This document shows positions 8,166 to 17,952 of a stretch of 64,000 nucleotides of DNA, piece after piece (within the stretch, counting starts at the first letter, position 1; each line of letters begins with the position of its first letter). The translations under genes were made by a program, and so were the position numbers. This DNA is from Polaromonas sp. SP1 (GTDB lineage Bacteria; Pseudomonadota; Gammaproteobacteria; Burkholderiales; Burkholderiaceae_C), in contig NZ_CP031013.1 in NCBI RefSeq assembly GCF_003711205.1, positions 2,150,501 through 2,214,500 on the forward strand, read 5' to 3'. The notes beneath the pieces were generated by a model. It had not been told where the DNA came from and did no database searches. It saw only the letters and a program-made list of their open reading frames with translations.

Positions 8166-10598
8166 TCAGTTCTTGAACAAATCCAGGATGCGTTTTTTCT
8201 CGTCCGAAGGCGGCAGCACCTGGATAGCCCCGCCCGGCGGCGCGGCCGGGTTGGCGGGCTGGCCGGCATTGGCTGCGGCCGGGTCCTGCTGGATGCCGAC
8301 CGTGCTGACGCCGGAGCCCCGGGCGTATTCGCTGTAGTACCACTCGCCGCCCACATTCACCACGCCTTCGGGCGCCGGGTATTCGGTCACCGGCACGCCT
8401 TTGAGGGCATATTCCATATAGTTGATCCAGATCGGCAGGCTCAGGCCGCCGCCGGTTTCGCGGTCGCCCAGTTTTTTCGGCGTGTCGTAACCCATCCAGA
8501 CCGCTGCGGTCAGCGTGGGCTGGAAGCCCACAAACCAGGTGTCGATGGAGTCGTTGGTCGTGCCGGTCTTGCCGAAAAGGTCAGGGCGCTTGAGCGTGGC
8601 CTGCGCCCTCGCAGCCGTGCCGGAGCGCGCCACTTCCTGCAGCAGGCTGTCCATGATGAAGGCATTGCGTGCGTCAATGCCCCGGATGGACTCGTCCAGC
8701 ACGGGCGGCTTGGTTTCCAGCAACACTTTGCCGCGCTGGTCGGTGATTTTGGTGATCAGGTAGGGATTGACGCGGTAGCCGCCGTTGGCAAACACCGAAT
8801 AGGCGGTGGCCATCTGCATCGGTGTGACCGAGCCGGCGCCCAGCGCCATCGTCAGGTAGGCGGGGTGCTTTTCCGCTTCAAAGCCGAAATGCGTGACCCA
8901 ATCCTGGGCGTAAGGCGCGCCTATCGCTTGCAGGATACGGATGGAGATCATGTTCTTGGACTTCTTCAGGCCGGTCCGCAGGCTCATCGGGCCGTCGAAA
9001 GTGCCGTCGTAGTTTTTCGGCTCCCAGGGCTGGCCGCCGGTCACGCCGGCATCAAAGAACAGGGGCGCGTCGTTGACCACGGTGGCCGGGGTGAAACCCT
9101 TTTCAAGCGCTGCCGAGTAGATAAAGGGCTTGAAGCTGGAGCCCGGCTGGCGCCAGGCCTGGGTTACGTGGTTGAACTTGTTCTTTTCGAAGTCAAAGCC
9201 GCCCACCAAGGCGCGGATGGAGCCGTCACGCGGGTCCAGCGCCACAAAAGCGCCTTCCACTTCAGGTAACTGGGTGATTTCCCAGGTGTTCTTCGGTGTC
9301 TTCGCGACACGGATCAGGGCGCCGCGGCGGATCTTGATATTGGGGCCGGCCTTGTCGGCCAGGCCCGATTGGGCGGGCTTCAGGCCGTCGCCGGTGATTT
9401 CCACCGTTTCGCTGTTCTGGCGCATCGCCAGGATTCGTTTGGGATTGGCCTCCAGCACCACGGCCGACATGACGTCGCCGTTGTCCGGGTTGTCGGTCAG
9501 GGCGTCGTCGATCGCGTCTTCGGTTTCCTGCGGGTTGACGGGCAGGTCGATGAATTTCTCGGGGCCGCGGTAAATCTGGCGGCGCTCGTAATCCATGATG
9601 CCCTTGCGCAAGGCCTTGTAGGCGACGGTCTGGTCGGTGGCGCGCAGGGTGGTGTAAACGTTCAGGCCACGGGTGTAGGTCTCATCCCCATACTGGTTGT
9701 AGACCAGCTGGCGCACGGTTTCGGCCACATATTCAGCATGAACCCGGCCCGCATCCGGGCCTGTCCTGACCTTCAGGGGCTCTTCCTTGGCCGATTTGGC
9801 CTGTTCGGCCGTGATGAAGCCGTTTTCTTCCATGCGCTCAATGATGTAGAGCTGGCGGGCGCGGGCGCGCTTGGGGTTGATGATGGGGTTGTAGGCCGAA
9901 GGGGCCTTGGGCAAGCCGGCCAGCATGGCGGCTTCAGCGATGGAGATGTTCTTGAGAGGCTTGCCGAAATAGGCCTCCGAAGCGGCCGCAAACCCGTAAG
10001 CCCGGTTGCCCAGGAAAATCTGGTTCATATAGATCTCAAGGATCTGGTCCTTGGTCAGCAGGTGCTCCAGCTTGAAGGTCAGCAAAATCTCATAGATCTT
10101 GCGGGTATAGCTTTTTTCCGCCGACAGGTAGACGTTGCGGGCCACCTGCATGGTGATGGTGGACGCGCCCTGCGCTTTGGCGCGGCCAACGTTCGCAAGT
10201 CCTGCCCGGATCACACCCAGGTAGTCCACCCCGCCATGCTGGAAGAAGCGGGCGTCCTCGATGGCGAGCACGGCATCCTTCATGACCTGGGGGATGTCGT
10301 TTATGGGGGTCAGGCTGCGGCGCTCTTCCCCGAATTCGCCGATCACCACGCCGTCGGCGGAATAAACGCGCAGCGGAAGCTTGGGCCGGTAGTCCGACAA
10401 GTCGGAGATGTCCGGGAGGTTGGGGTAGGCGACCGACAGGGCGACGGCCACAAACAGCAGGATGGCGACGGCGCCCGCCAGCAGCAGGCCCCCGCTCCAC
10501 AAAAAGAGCTTGACCAGCCAGCCCGGCAGGAAGGACCTGGCAGGACCTTGCTTGACCGGGTCGGGGTTTGAATCAGGAGATGTGGGCTTGGAGGGCAT
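8166..10598 (-). CDS. mrcA: penicillin-binding protein 1A (bifunctional transglycosylase/transpeptidase)
   Basis: Class A penicillin-binding protein that polymerises and cross-links peptidoglycan. One membrane anchor (about residues 29-57), a GT51 domain with catalytic E114 in AIEDARFF and the GASTITMQ motif, an OB-like insert, then a transpeptidase domain with S487-x-x-K490 (in PGSSFKPF), SKN and KTGTT. A Pro/Ala-rich tail follows. 810 residues is a normal PBP1A length. ATG 10598 is the start. It is divergent from the pilM operon, the classical betaproteobacterial and pseudomonad arrangement. Confidence 0.96.
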   Translation of the reverse strand: MPSKPTSPDSNPDPVKQGPARSFLPGWLVKLFLWSGGLLLAGAVAILLFVAVALSVAYPNLPDISDLSDYRPKLPLRVYSADGVVIGEFGEERRSLTPINDIPQVMKDAVLAIEDARFFQHGGVDYLGVIRAGLANVGRAKAQGASTITMQVARNVYLSAEKSYTRKIYEILLTFKLEHLLTKDQILEIYMNQIFLGNRAYGFAAASEAYFGKPLKNISIAEAAMLAGLPKAPSAYNPIINPKRARARQLYIIERMEENGFITAEQAKSAKEEPLKVRTGPDAGRVHAEYVAETVRQLVYNQYGDETYTRGLNVYTTLRATDQTVAYKALRKGIMDYERRQIYRGPEKFIDLPVNPQETEDAIDDALTDNPDNGDVMSAVVLEANPKRILAMRQNSETVEITGDGLKPAQSGLADKAGPNIKIRRGALIRVAKTPKNTWEITQLPEVEGAFVALDPRDGSIRALVGGFDFEKNKFNHVTQAWRQPGSSFKPFIYSAALEKGFTPATVVNDAPLFFDAGVTGGQPWEPKNYDGTFDGPMSLRTGLKKSKNMISIRILQAIGAPYAQDWVTHFGFEAEKHPAYLTMALGAGSVTPMQMATAYSVFANGGYRVNPYLITKITDQRGKVLLETKPPVLDESIRGIDARNAFIMDSLLQEVARSGTAARAQATLKRPDLFGKTGTTNDSIDTWFVGFQPTLTAAVWMGYDTPKKLGDRETGGGLSLPIWINYMEYALKGVPVTEYPAPEGVVNVGGEWYYSEYARGSGVSTVGIQQDPAAANAGQPANPAAPPGGAIQVLPPSDEKKRILDLFKN

Positions 10599-10624
10599 GT
10601 AGGCAATCGTAAAGTCGCGTCACT

Positions 10625-10630
10625 ATTATA
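10625..10630 (-). promoter_or_regulatory. -10 box of mrcA promoter
   Basis: A perfect TATAAT on the minus strand, 27 bases before the mrcA start codon; the matching -35 is weak. The remaining divergent gap to pilM (10631-10866) shows no further clear element apart from a weak TTACTG/TACTAT pair (10782-10810) that could serve pilM. Confidence 0.5.
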
Positions 10631-10866
10631 AAAATCCCGAAAAGCCAGGAAGGCGGCGTGTCAGCGCCAGCACCATACTTTTACGTTTACAGACATCGTT
10701 TTGGGGAACCCCTGCCTCTGGCGGCCTGGCAAGACCGTCTGCTTTTGACAACGTTCCGGGCATCCAAAACAGGAAAAATCCTTACTGCACAAAGAGCTTA
10801 CTGCTACTATTCAAGTGATTTCTTAAGTATGCAGGGCTACATATTAGCCGTCATTTGGGGACTGCC

Positions 10867-11946
10867 TTGATCTCTCTGGGATCGTTATTCAACCGCCAAC
10901 AACCCGCTTTGCTGGGTTTGGATATCAGTTCGTCCAGCGTCAAGCTGGTGGAGTTGAGCCGTGACAAGGCCGGGAACCTGGTGCTCGATCGCTGCGCGAT
11001 CGAACCCCTGGAGCGCGGCTGGATCACCGACGGCAATGTCGAGAAATTCGACGAAGTCGCCGAAGCCGTGCGACGTTTGGTCAAAAAAAGCGGAACCCGC
11101 ACCAAAAACGTGGCCATGGCGCTGCCCGCATCGGCGGTCATCACCAAAAAAATCATCCTGCCGGGCGGCATGACGGATGCCGAACTCGAACTCCAGGTGG
11201 AGTCGGAAGCCAACCAGTACATTCCCTTCTCCCTGGACGAAGTCAGCCTTGACTTCTGCGTGGTGGGGCCGAGCCCGACCTCCAGCGGTGACGTGGAAGT
11301 GCTGATTGCCGCTTCGCGCAAGGAAAAAGTGCAGGATCGGGAGGGCCTGGCAGAAGCCGCCGGGCTCAAGCCCATCGTGGTCGATGTCGAGTCGTATGCC
11401 TCGCGCCTTGCCACAGCCCGCCTGATCGAAAACCTGCCCAACAAGGGCGTGGACACCATGGTCGCCCTGTTTGAGGTGGGCGCTTTGACCACCAGCATGC
11501 AGGTCATCAAGAATGACGATGTGCTCTACGAGCGCGACCAGGCCTTCGGCGGCGCGCAACTGACGCAGCTGATTGTTCGCCAGTACGGTTTTTCCCCCGA
11601 AGAGGCGGAAAGCAAAAAGCGCAGCGGCGAGTTGCCGGAAGACTATGCGTCGGGCGTCCTGAAGCCGTTTGTCGAAAGCATGGCGCAGGAAATCGGTCGT
11701 GCGCTCCAGTTCTTTTTCACCAGTACACCGCATAACAAGGTGGACTACGTGATGCTGGCCGGCGGCTCGTCCGCATTGCCCGGCCTGACCGACTCCGTTA
11801 CGCAGCAGACCTCATTTGCCTGCCTTCTGGCCAATCCTTTTGAAGGAATGGAGCTAGGGGACAGCGTGCGGGAAAAGAAAATGCGCCGTGAGGCATCGTC
11901 TTACCTGACCTCCTGTGGTCTGGCTTTGCGGAGGTTCCTGCAGTGA
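10867..11946 (+). CDS. pilM: type IV pilus assembly protein PilM
   Basis: Actin-like cytoplasmic ATPase-fold protein that binds the PilN N-terminus and connects the inner-membrane alignment complex with the pilus motor. Conserved features: LLGLDISSSSVKLVEL near the N-terminus (phosphate-1 loop) and the AGGSSALPGL loop near the C-terminus. I chose TTG 10867 because GGGGA lies 6 nt upstream; TTG 10855 would add four residues. The stop overlaps the GTG of pilN. First gene of pilMNOPQ. Confidence 0.94.
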   Translation: MISLGSLFNRQQPALLGLDISSSSVKLVELSRDKAGNLVLDRCAIEPLERGWITDGNVEKFDEVAEAVRRLVKKSGTRTKNVAMALPASAVITKKIILPGGMTDAELELQVESEANQYIPFSLDEVSLDFCVVGPSPTSSGDVEVLIAASRKEKVQDREGLAEAAGLKPIVVDVESYASRLATARLIENLPNKGVDTMVALFEVGALTTSMQVIKNDDVLYERDQAFGGAQLTQLIVRQYGFSPEEAESKKRSGELPEDYASGVLKPFVESMAQEIGRALQFFFTSTPHNKVDYVMLAGGSSALPGLTDSVTQQTSFACLLANPFEGMELGDSVREKKMRREASSYLTSCGLALRRFLQ

Positions 11947-12629
11947 TTCTGGTCAATCTGCTCCCGCACCGCGAAGCTGCGCGCAAGCGCCGGCGTGAGG
12001 TATTTTTTGCAGCCCTGGGCATCGCCGCATTGATAGGCGGCCTGATTTGCGGCGCGGTGTACTCGTGGTACCTCGCCCAGATTGAAACCCAGCGAGGCAA
12101 AAACAATTTCCTCAAGACAGAAATTACCCGTCTGGAAGGCCAGATCAAGGACATTGCCACCCTGCAGGCGGAAATCGCTGCGCTGAGGGCGCGCCAGAAC
12201 GCGGTGGAAGATCTGCAGGGCAACCGCAACATGCCGGTATATCTGTTGAGCGAGCTGGTCAAGCAGCTTCCCGATGGCGTTTATATCAGTTCCATGAGGC
12301 AGGACAACCAGACTGTCTTGATCACAGGTGTAGCGCAATCCAATGAACGGGTTTCCGAGTTGCTGCGAAATCTATCCAACAACAGTGTTTGGCTCACACA
12401 GCCTCAATTGATAGAGATCACCGCGGGAACGGTGGCGCTCAGCCCACGTGATCAGCGGCGGGTGTCTAATTTCTCCATGCGCATAGGTGTGAAGCGTGCG
12501 ACTGATCCGAAAGTTGTGAGCTCTGCAGCTGTCGGTTCGGCATCAGCGCCTGTCGTGCAATCGGCGGTGCCCGCCTTGCAGGCGGCTGTGCCCGCTGCAA
12601 TCGCCTCGGCTCCTGCCAAGAAGATCTGA
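11943..12629 (+). CDS. pilN: type IV pilus assembly protein PilN
   Basis: Bitopic inner-membrane protein of the alignment complex. The conserved PilM-binding motif is at the extreme N-terminus (ILVNLLPHRE), followed by one membrane helix (about residues 19-40), a coiled coil and a periplasmic ferredoxin-like domain. The start is GTG 11943, overlapping the pilM stop. The C-terminal 40 or so residues are Ala/Pro/Val-rich and look unstructured, making the protein somewhat longer than the usual 190-200 residues. Confidence 0.94.
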   Translation: MILVNLLPHREAARKRRREVFFAALGIAALIGGLICGAVYSWYLAQIETQRGKNNFLKTEITRLEGQIKDIATLQAEIAALRARQNAVEDLQGNRNMPVYLLSELVKQLPDGVYISSMRQDNQTVLITGVAQSNERVSELLRNLSNNSVWLTQPQLIEITAGTVALSPRDQRRVSNFSMRIGVKRATDPKVVSSAAVGSASAPVVQSAVPALQAAVPAAIASAPAKKI

Positions 12630-12651
12630 AACGGGCTGAACGATACTGATC

Positions 12652-13326
12652 ATGGCAAAAATTCCAAAACCATCTATCGATTTTGCGGCGCTTCAAAGCA
12701 GTTTGAAGACCCAGTTCTCGGGGCTTAATCCCAATGATCCACCGTCATGGCCGGCGTTGCCCCGGTACCTTTTGTGCGTTGTCGTAACCATTTTTGTCGT
12801 TGTGGCGCTTTGGTTCTTATGGTTGAGCTCCTCGGACGAAGAATTGACGAACGAGAAGGCCAAGGAAGTTCAGCTGAAAGAGGATTACAAGAAAAAGCTG
12901 GTCCAAGCAGTCAATCTTGACGCGCTGAAGAAGCAGAGAGAACAGGTTCAGCAATATGTTACGCAGCTGGAAAAGCAGCTGCCAGGCAAAGCTGAAATGG
13001 ATGCGCTTCTTTCCGATATCAATCAAGCTGGCCTGGGCCGCAGTCTGCAGTTTGAGTTGTTCCGCCCAGGCCAAGTGAGTGTGAAGGAATATTACGCAGA
13101 GTTGCCTATTGCTGTCCGCGTGACTGGCCGCTACCACGACATCGGAGCTTTTGCGGCCGATATTGCAAACCTCTCCCGTATCGTGACGCTGAACAATATG
13201 ACCATCACCCCGGGCAGGGATGGCAATTTGACGATGGATACCACCGCAAAGACTTTCCGTTATCTGGACACTGCAGAAGTGGCTTCGCAGCGCAAAGTCG
13301 CTCCAGCAAAAGGAGCCGCTAAATGA
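12652..13326 (+). CDS. pilO: type IV pilus assembly protein PilO
   Basis: Partner of PilN: a cytoplasmic N-terminus, one membrane helix (about residues 41-60), a coiled coil (about 65-110) and a periplasmic domain ending near TAKTFRYLD. 224 residues is normal. It lies 22 bp after pilN and overlaps pilP by ATGA. GC and codon use in pilN-pilP appear a little lower than in the surrounding biosynthetic genes, which may reflect relaxed codon use rather than transfer. Confidence 0.93.
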   Translation: MAKIPKPSIDFAALQSSLKTQFSGLNPNDPPSWPALPRYLLCVVVTIFVVVALWFLWLSSSDEELTNEKAKEVQLKEDYKKKLVQAVNLDALKKQREQVQQYVTQLEKQLPGKAEMDALLSDINQAGLGRSLQFELFRPGQVSVKEYYAELPIAVRVTGRYHDIGAFAADIANLSRIVTLNNMTITPGRDGNLTMDTTAKTFRYLDTAEVASQRKVAPAKGAAK

Positions 13327-13874
13327 CGTCCGACAATAAGATGCGGTGGATCGGTGTGATGCTGATTGCATCCGGGCTGGTGGGCTGCGGTTCATCCGAG
13401 CAGGAAGAGTTGCAGCAGTGGATGACGGAGCAGCGCAACGCGACAAAGCCACGGGTTCAGCCTTTGCCTGAGCCCACGAAATTCTCGCCGCAATCGTATA
13501 CCCAGGAAGGCGCCATAGAGCCGTTCAGCAACCAGAAGCTGACCCAGGCGCTCAAGCGTGACTCGAATCAGGCGACATCCAATGCGGCCTTGATTGCGCC
13601 GGAGCTTAGCCGGCGCAAAGAGCCCCTGGAGGCCTATCCGCTGGATGCAACTGTCATGGTGGGAAGTCTGATCAAGGCCGGCCAGCCGGTGGCACTGGTC
13701 AAGGTCGACAACCTGGTCTACCAGGTTCGAATGGGAAACTATCTGGGGCAGAACTACGGCCGCATCACGAAGGTGGGTGAAACGAGCATTGCCCTGCGTG
13801 AAATCGTGCAAGACGCCGCCGGAGAGTGGATTGAGCGGACGGCGACTTTACAGCTTTTAGAGGGATCAAAATGA
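13323..13874 (+). CDS. pilP: pilus assembly lipoprotein PilP
   Basis: Inner-membrane lipoprotein linking PilN/PilO to the secretin PilQ. Signal peptide with lipobox LVGC (Cys about residue 22), an extended linker that binds PilNO, and a C-terminal beta domain (VGSLIKAGQPVALVKVDNLVYQVR region) with the typical GNYLGQNYGRI motif. 183 residues, overlapping both neighbours by 4 nt, so co-translated within pilMNOPQ. Confidence 0.94.
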   Translation: MTSDNKMRWIGVMLIASGLVGCGSSEQEELQQWMTEQRNATKPRVQPLPEPTKFSPQSYTQEGAIEPFSNQKLTQALKRDSNQATSNAALIAPELSRRKEPLEAYPLDATVMVGSLIKAGQPVALVKVDNLVYQVRMGNYLGQNYGRITKVGETSIALREIVQDAAGEWIERTATLQLLEGSK

Positions 13875-15985
13875 ACAAGCAAACATGGGCATTCGAGGCA
13901 GAAGGTACGGGAGGCGGCCTTAAGCGTTTGCTTGAACGTGTATTGCGCGGCGCTTCATTGGGCGTAGCCGTGCTGGTGGCGTCACTGCCGATGGCCGCAA
14001 ATGCTGAAAACTCGATTCAGTCCGTCTCAGGTTCGGTTCAGGGGGGCACCGAGATCATCCGGATTGACCTGGCGGAGCCGCTGGCAACCGTTCCTACCGG
14101 CTTCAGTATTCAGGCGCCCGCACGGATTGCCCTGGATTTCCCGGGCGTGAGCAATGCCATGGGGCGGTCTTCGGTGGAACTCAATGTGGGGAACCTGCGC
14201 TCGGCAAATGTGGTTCAGGCCGGTGAGCGTACCCGTGTAGTGCTTAACCTGAAGGCGCCTTCAACCTACAAGGCCGAGATTCAAGGCAAGACCTTGTTGA
14301 TCACGCTGGACGCTTCAGCATCTGTCGCTTCGCCTACAGCCCCGGTGCAGGTATTCGCGGAGAGCCGCAATCGCGACGTTCTGCCACTCAAGGACATCGA
14401 TTTCCGCCGCGGCAACGACAGCAGCGGACGCATTGTCGTCGGATTGTCCAACAACGAAGTGGGTGTTGATATCCGCCAGCAGGGCCAGACCCTGGTGGTT
14501 GAATTCCTGAAAACCGCTTTGCCGGAAGGTTTGCGCCGCCGCCTTGACGTCGCTGATTTCGGCACCCCCGTGCAGACTGTGACGACATTCCAGACCGGCG
14601 ACAAGGTTCGCATGGTGGTGGAGCCCAAAGGTTCCTGGGAGCACAGCGCTTACCAGAGCGACAACCAGTTTGTGCTGGAAGTACGTCAGCAAAAAGTGGA
14701 CCCGACCAAGCTGACCCAGGGGCCCGGCTACAACGGCGAAAAGCTCTCCCTGAATTTCCAGAACATCGAGATTCGCTCTTTGCTGCAAGTCATCGCCGAT
14801 TTCACCAACTTCAACATCGTCACTTCCGATTCCGTGACGGGCAGCGTCACTTTGAGGTTGAAGGACGTCCCATGGGATCAGGCGCTGGACATCATTTTGC
14901 AATCCAAGGGCCTGGGTATGCGCAAAAACGGCAATGTGCTGGTGATCGCACCCAAGGATGAACTGGCGGCGAAAGACAAGCTTGATCTCGAGTCCAGGAA
15001 CGCGATACAGAGCCTAGAGGCTGTTCGTACGCAATCCTTCCAGATCAACTACGCCAAGGCGGCCGATATTGCGACGCAGATCACCGCCGGCGGCAGCGGG
15101 CCCACCAGCGCCCGTATCCTGTCCAACCGCGGCAGCGTCATTGCCGAGTCGCGTACCAACCAGTTGTTTGTGACCGATATCCCGTCGAAGCTGGAGCAGG
15201 TTCAAGACCTGATCACCAAGCTTGACGTGGCAGTTCGTCAGGTGCTGATCGAAGCGCGGATTGTCGAAGCTTCGGATTCATTCGGGCGGTCGCTGGGTGC
15301 GCGTCTGGGCGGCCAACCCTTTAACCAGAACACCAACTCGTCTTTTGGCGGCACATACAGCGCCACAACGGCTGGCACCACTGCGGGACAGTTTTTGAGC
15401 CTGCCGGCTGTGGGCCAGAACGGTTTTGCAGCGGCAACGTTCGCAGTGTCCTTGTACAACGCTGCCAAAACCCGCTTCCTGAACCTTGAAATTTCCGCAT
15501 CAGAGGCGGACGGCAAGACAAAGATTGTCTCCAGCCCGCGGGTAGTTACGGCGGACCAGGTGAAGGCGCTGATTGAGCAGGGTACCGAGCTTCCATATCA
15601 GCAGGCCACCTCCAGCGGCGCGACTTCCATCGCGTTCCGCAAGGCCAACCTGAAGCTTGAAGTCACCCCGCAAATCACCCCTGAGGGCAACATCATTCTC
15701 CAGGTGGATGTCAACAAGGATAGCGTGGGTCGCGAAACATCCAATGGTTTTGCCATTGATACCAAACACATCCAGACGCAGGTTCTCGTGGAAAACGGCG
15801 GAACGGTGGTGATCGGCGGCATTTTTGAACAGAACGACCGCGACAACGTGACCAAGGTTCCGTTCCTGGGCGACCTGCCGGGTGTCGGCAATCTCTTCAA
15901 GCAGACCACACGCTCCGCGACCAAGTCCGAGCTGCTGGTGTTCATCACGCCAAAAATGCTGACCAACGGATCGGCGTTGCGTTAA
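13871..15985 (+). CDS. pilQ: type IV pilus secretin PilQ
   Basis: Outer-membrane channel for the pilus fibre. Order: signal peptide ending near ANA (about residue 45), two AMIN peptidoglycan-binding domains (about 50-130 and 165-270), a secretin/TonB short N-terminal domain (about 295-350), an N1-type domain and the C-terminal secretin domain with VLIEARIVE and the TELLVFITPKM-like end (SELLVFITPKML). 704 residues fits. ATG 13871 overlaps the pilP stop. The signal has an unusually long N-region; a start further in would also give a signal peptide. Confidence 0.95.
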   Translation: MNKQTWAFEAEGTGGGLKRLLERVLRGASLGVAVLVASLPMAANAENSIQSVSGSVQGGTEIIRIDLAEPLATVPTGFSIQAPARIALDFPGVSNAMGRSSVELNVGNLRSANVVQAGERTRVVLNLKAPSTYKAEIQGKTLLITLDASASVASPTAPVQVFAESRNRDVLPLKDIDFRRGNDSSGRIVVGLSNNEVGVDIRQQGQTLVVEFLKTALPEGLRRRLDVADFGTPVQTVTTFQTGDKVRMVVEPKGSWEHSAYQSDNQFVLEVRQQKVDPTKLTQGPGYNGEKLSLNFQNIEIRSLLQVIADFTNFNIVTSDSVTGSVTLRLKDVPWDQALDIILQSKGLGMRKNGNVLVIAPKDELAAKDKLDLESRNAIQSLEAVRTQSFQINYAKAADIATQITAGGSGPTSARILSNRGSVIAESRTNQLFVTDIPSKLEQVQDLITKLDVAVRQVLIEARIVEASDSFGRSLGARLGGQPFNQNTNSSFGGTYSATTAGTTAGQFLSLPAVGQNGFAAATFAVSLYNAAKTRFLNLEISASEADGKTKIVSSPRVVTADQVKALIEQGTELPYQQATSSGATSIAFRKANLKLEVTPQITPEGNIILQVDVNKDSVGRETSNGFAIDTKHIQTQVLVENGGTVVIGGIFEQNDRDNVTKVPFLGDLPGVGNLFKQTTRSATKSELLVFITPKMLTNGSALR

Positions 15986-16050
15986 GTCTTGCAACAAGGC
16001 CGGTGTCGCCGCGAGGCGGCCGTCCTGGTGAGAAAATGCAGGTAGTGGCG

Positions 16051-16078
16051 GGCCCTTTGGGGCCTGTTCCGTTTTTGA
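16051..16078 (+). terminator. weak terminator-like hairpin after pilQ
   Basis: GGCCC (16051-16055)/GGGCC (16060-16064) with loop TTTG and a T-rich tail ending in TTTTT. The stem is short, so partial read-through into aroK is likely. Confidence 0.45.
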
Positions 16079-16141
16079 CGCTGGCCTGTTTTTCGTCCGC
16101 TTTTATTCACGCTATCCGAGGCAGACTGTCTCCCGACTCCA

Positions 16142-16681
16142 TTGAATGCACTCCCTTTGAGAATCGCCTGTGTGGGTCTTCCCGGTTCGGGCAAGTCGAC
16201 CGTCGGCAGGCATCTCGCCCGAAAGATGGGGCTGCGATTCGTCGATTCGGACCAGGTGATCGAGCAACGCATCGGCTGCTCCATTCGTGAATTCTTTGAG
16301 CGTGAAGGCGAAAACGCATTCCGCGATATCGAGCAGCTTGTCATTGATGAGTTGACTGCTGGCCCCTCCTGCGTGCTTTCCAGCGGCGGCGGAACGGTGC
16401 TGCGTCCCGCCAACCGGCAAAACCTTCGGGAAAGGGCGCAGGTGGTTTACCTGCACTCCATCCCCGAAGAGGTGTTCCGCCGTTTACGGCATGACCAGAA
16501 CCGGCCCCTGCTTCAGGTGGCCGATCCGCTGGCCCGGCTCAGGGATCTTTATGCCGCGCGCGACCCCCTGTACCGGGAAACCGCCCACTTCGTCATTGAA
16601 ACCGGCCGGCCTTCGGTGTCCACCCTGGTCAACATGATCCTCATGCAGCTTGAGCTGGCGGGCGTGGCGCCTTCGCCCTGA
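16142..16681 (+). CDS. aroK: shikimate kinase
   Basis: Phosphorylates shikimate in the pathway to chorismate. Walker [10 protein letters not shown] at residues 12-20, the shikimate-binding DSD motif (about 36-38), SSGGGTVLR and the lid region with NRPLL. 179 residues is normal. The start is uncertain: the frame has only TTG 16142 or TTG 16157, with no good ribosome site, while an ATG at 16146 lies in the wrong frame and meets a stop after four codons. A single extra base in the following T-run would put that ATG in frame. aroB follows. Confidence 0.92.
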   Translation: MNALPLRIACVGLPGSGKSTVGRHLARKMGLRFVDSDQVIEQRIGCSIREFFEREGENAFRDIEQLVIDELTAGPSCVLSSGGGTVLRPANRQNLRERAQVVYLHSIPEEVFRRLRHDQNRPLLQVADPLARLRDLYAARDPLYRETAHFVIETGRPSVSTLVNMILMQLELAGVAPSP

Positions 16682-16736
16682 GCGCAGCGAATCCTCCCCG
16701 CTGCACGGGGCCGGCAGTAGCCTCTACACTTCCCCC

Positions 16737-17852
16737 ATGCAAGCAAATTCTTCTCCTGCGGCGGCGCAAATCCAGATTGACCTCGGCGAGCGCAGCTATC
16801 CCATCACGATCGGCAGCGGGCTTCTTGGCAACAGCCTGACGTACAAGGACATCCCCAAAGCCGCCACCGCGCTGGTGGTGTCGAACACGACGGTGGCGCC
16901 CCTTTATGCGGCGCAGCTGACAGAAGCGCTGCGCCAGCGGTATGACAAGGTGGTGCTGGTCACATTGCCTGACGGCGAAGTGCACAAGGACTGGCCGACG
17001 CTGCAGCTGATCTTTGATGCCCTGCTGGGCAACGGCTGCGACCGTAAGACGGTGCTCTTTGCGCTGGGCGGCGGTGTGGTGGGTGACATGGCGGGTTTTG
17101 CCGCCGCCAGCTATATGCGCGGCGTGCCGTTTGTGCAGGTGCCCACGACCTTGCTGGCCCAGGTGGATTCGTCGGTCGGCGGCAAGACGGCGATCAACCA
17201 TCCTCTGGGCAAAAACATGATCGGTGCGTTCTACCAGCCCTTGCTGGTGGTGTGTGACCTCGACGCCCTGGCGACATTGCCGACCCGCGAATTGAGCGCC
17301 GGGCTGGCCGAGATCATCAAATACGGCCCGATTGCCGACATGGCATTTCTTGAGTGGATCGAGGGCAATCTTGAAGACCTGCTGGCCAGGGAGCCCGCGG
17401 CCATGGCCCATGCCATCCGCCGCAGCTGCGAGATCAAGGCCTGTGTCGTGAGCCAGGACGAGCGCGAATCGGGGCTGCGGGCCATCCTGAACTTCGGCCA
17501 CACCTTCGGCCATGCCATTGAGTCCGGCCTGGGCTACGGGGAATGGCTGCATGGCGAAGGCGTGGGTTGCGGCATGGTCATGGCCGCGCATTTGTCGGAA
17601 CGCCTTGGCCTGGTCGACCGGTTTTTTGTCGAACGCCTGACCCGGCTTGTGCTGCGCGCCGGCCTGCCCATCAGGGCGCCGGTGCTGTCCGCCAGCGACA
17701 ACGCCGGCCGCTACCTGGAGTTGATGCGCATCGACAAAAAATCCGAGGCGGGCGAAATTCGTTTTGTCGTGATAAACGGCCCGGGCCAGGCCGCCGTGCG
17801 CGCCGCGCCCGATGCCCTGGTGCGCGAAGTGATCGACCTGTGCTGCGCATGA
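16737..17852 (+). CDS. aroB: 3-dehydroquinate synthase
   Basis: Second step of the shikimate pathway, NAD- and Zn-dependent. NAD-binding loop [11 protein letters not shown], substrate region [17 protein letters not shown] and zinc ligands in [10 protein letters not shown] are present. I start at ATG 16737 (371 residues), matching family length; the frame is open further upstream but that sequence (rich in R, S and W) does not resemble AroB. It follows aroK with a 55-bp gap, the usual aroKB pair. Confidence 0.95.
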   Translation: MQANSSPAAAQIQIDLGERSYPITIGSGLLGNSLTYKDIPKAATALVVSNTTVAPLYAAQLTEALRQRYDKVVLVTLPDGEVHKDWPTLQLIFDALLGNGCDRKTVLFALGGGVVGDMAGFAAASYMRGVPFVQVPTTLLAQVDSSVGGKTAINHPLGKNMIGAFYQPLLVVCDLDALATLPTRELSAGLAEIIKYGPIADMAFLEWIEGNLEDLLAREPAAMAHAIRRSCEIKACVVSQDERESGLRAILNFGHTFGHAIESGLGYGEWLHGEGVGCGMVMAAHLSERLGLVDRFFVERLTRLVLRAGLPIRAPVLSASDNAGRYLELMRIDKKSEAGEIRFVVINGPGQAAVRAAPDALVREVIDLCCA

Positions 17853-17886
17853 GTGCCCGTCGGGTTTGCGGCACCGGCCATTGGTT

Positions 17887-17936
17887 GCTATTAATTTAAT
17901 AGCTGTATCCCTAGATGGCGCAATGGCTACAGGCCT
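17887..17936 (-). repeat. dispersed palindromic repeat, copy 2 (aroB-dgt gap)
   Basis: Minus orientation. Core 17887-17903 is a perfect palindrome (GCTATTAA-T-TTAATAGC); the 20-nt spacer is 17904-17923; the arm (GGCTACAGGCC on the plus strand) follows and then a T-run that might act as a terminator for aroB. Confidence 0.85.
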
Positions 17937-17952
17937 TTTTTATGCTTAAACC

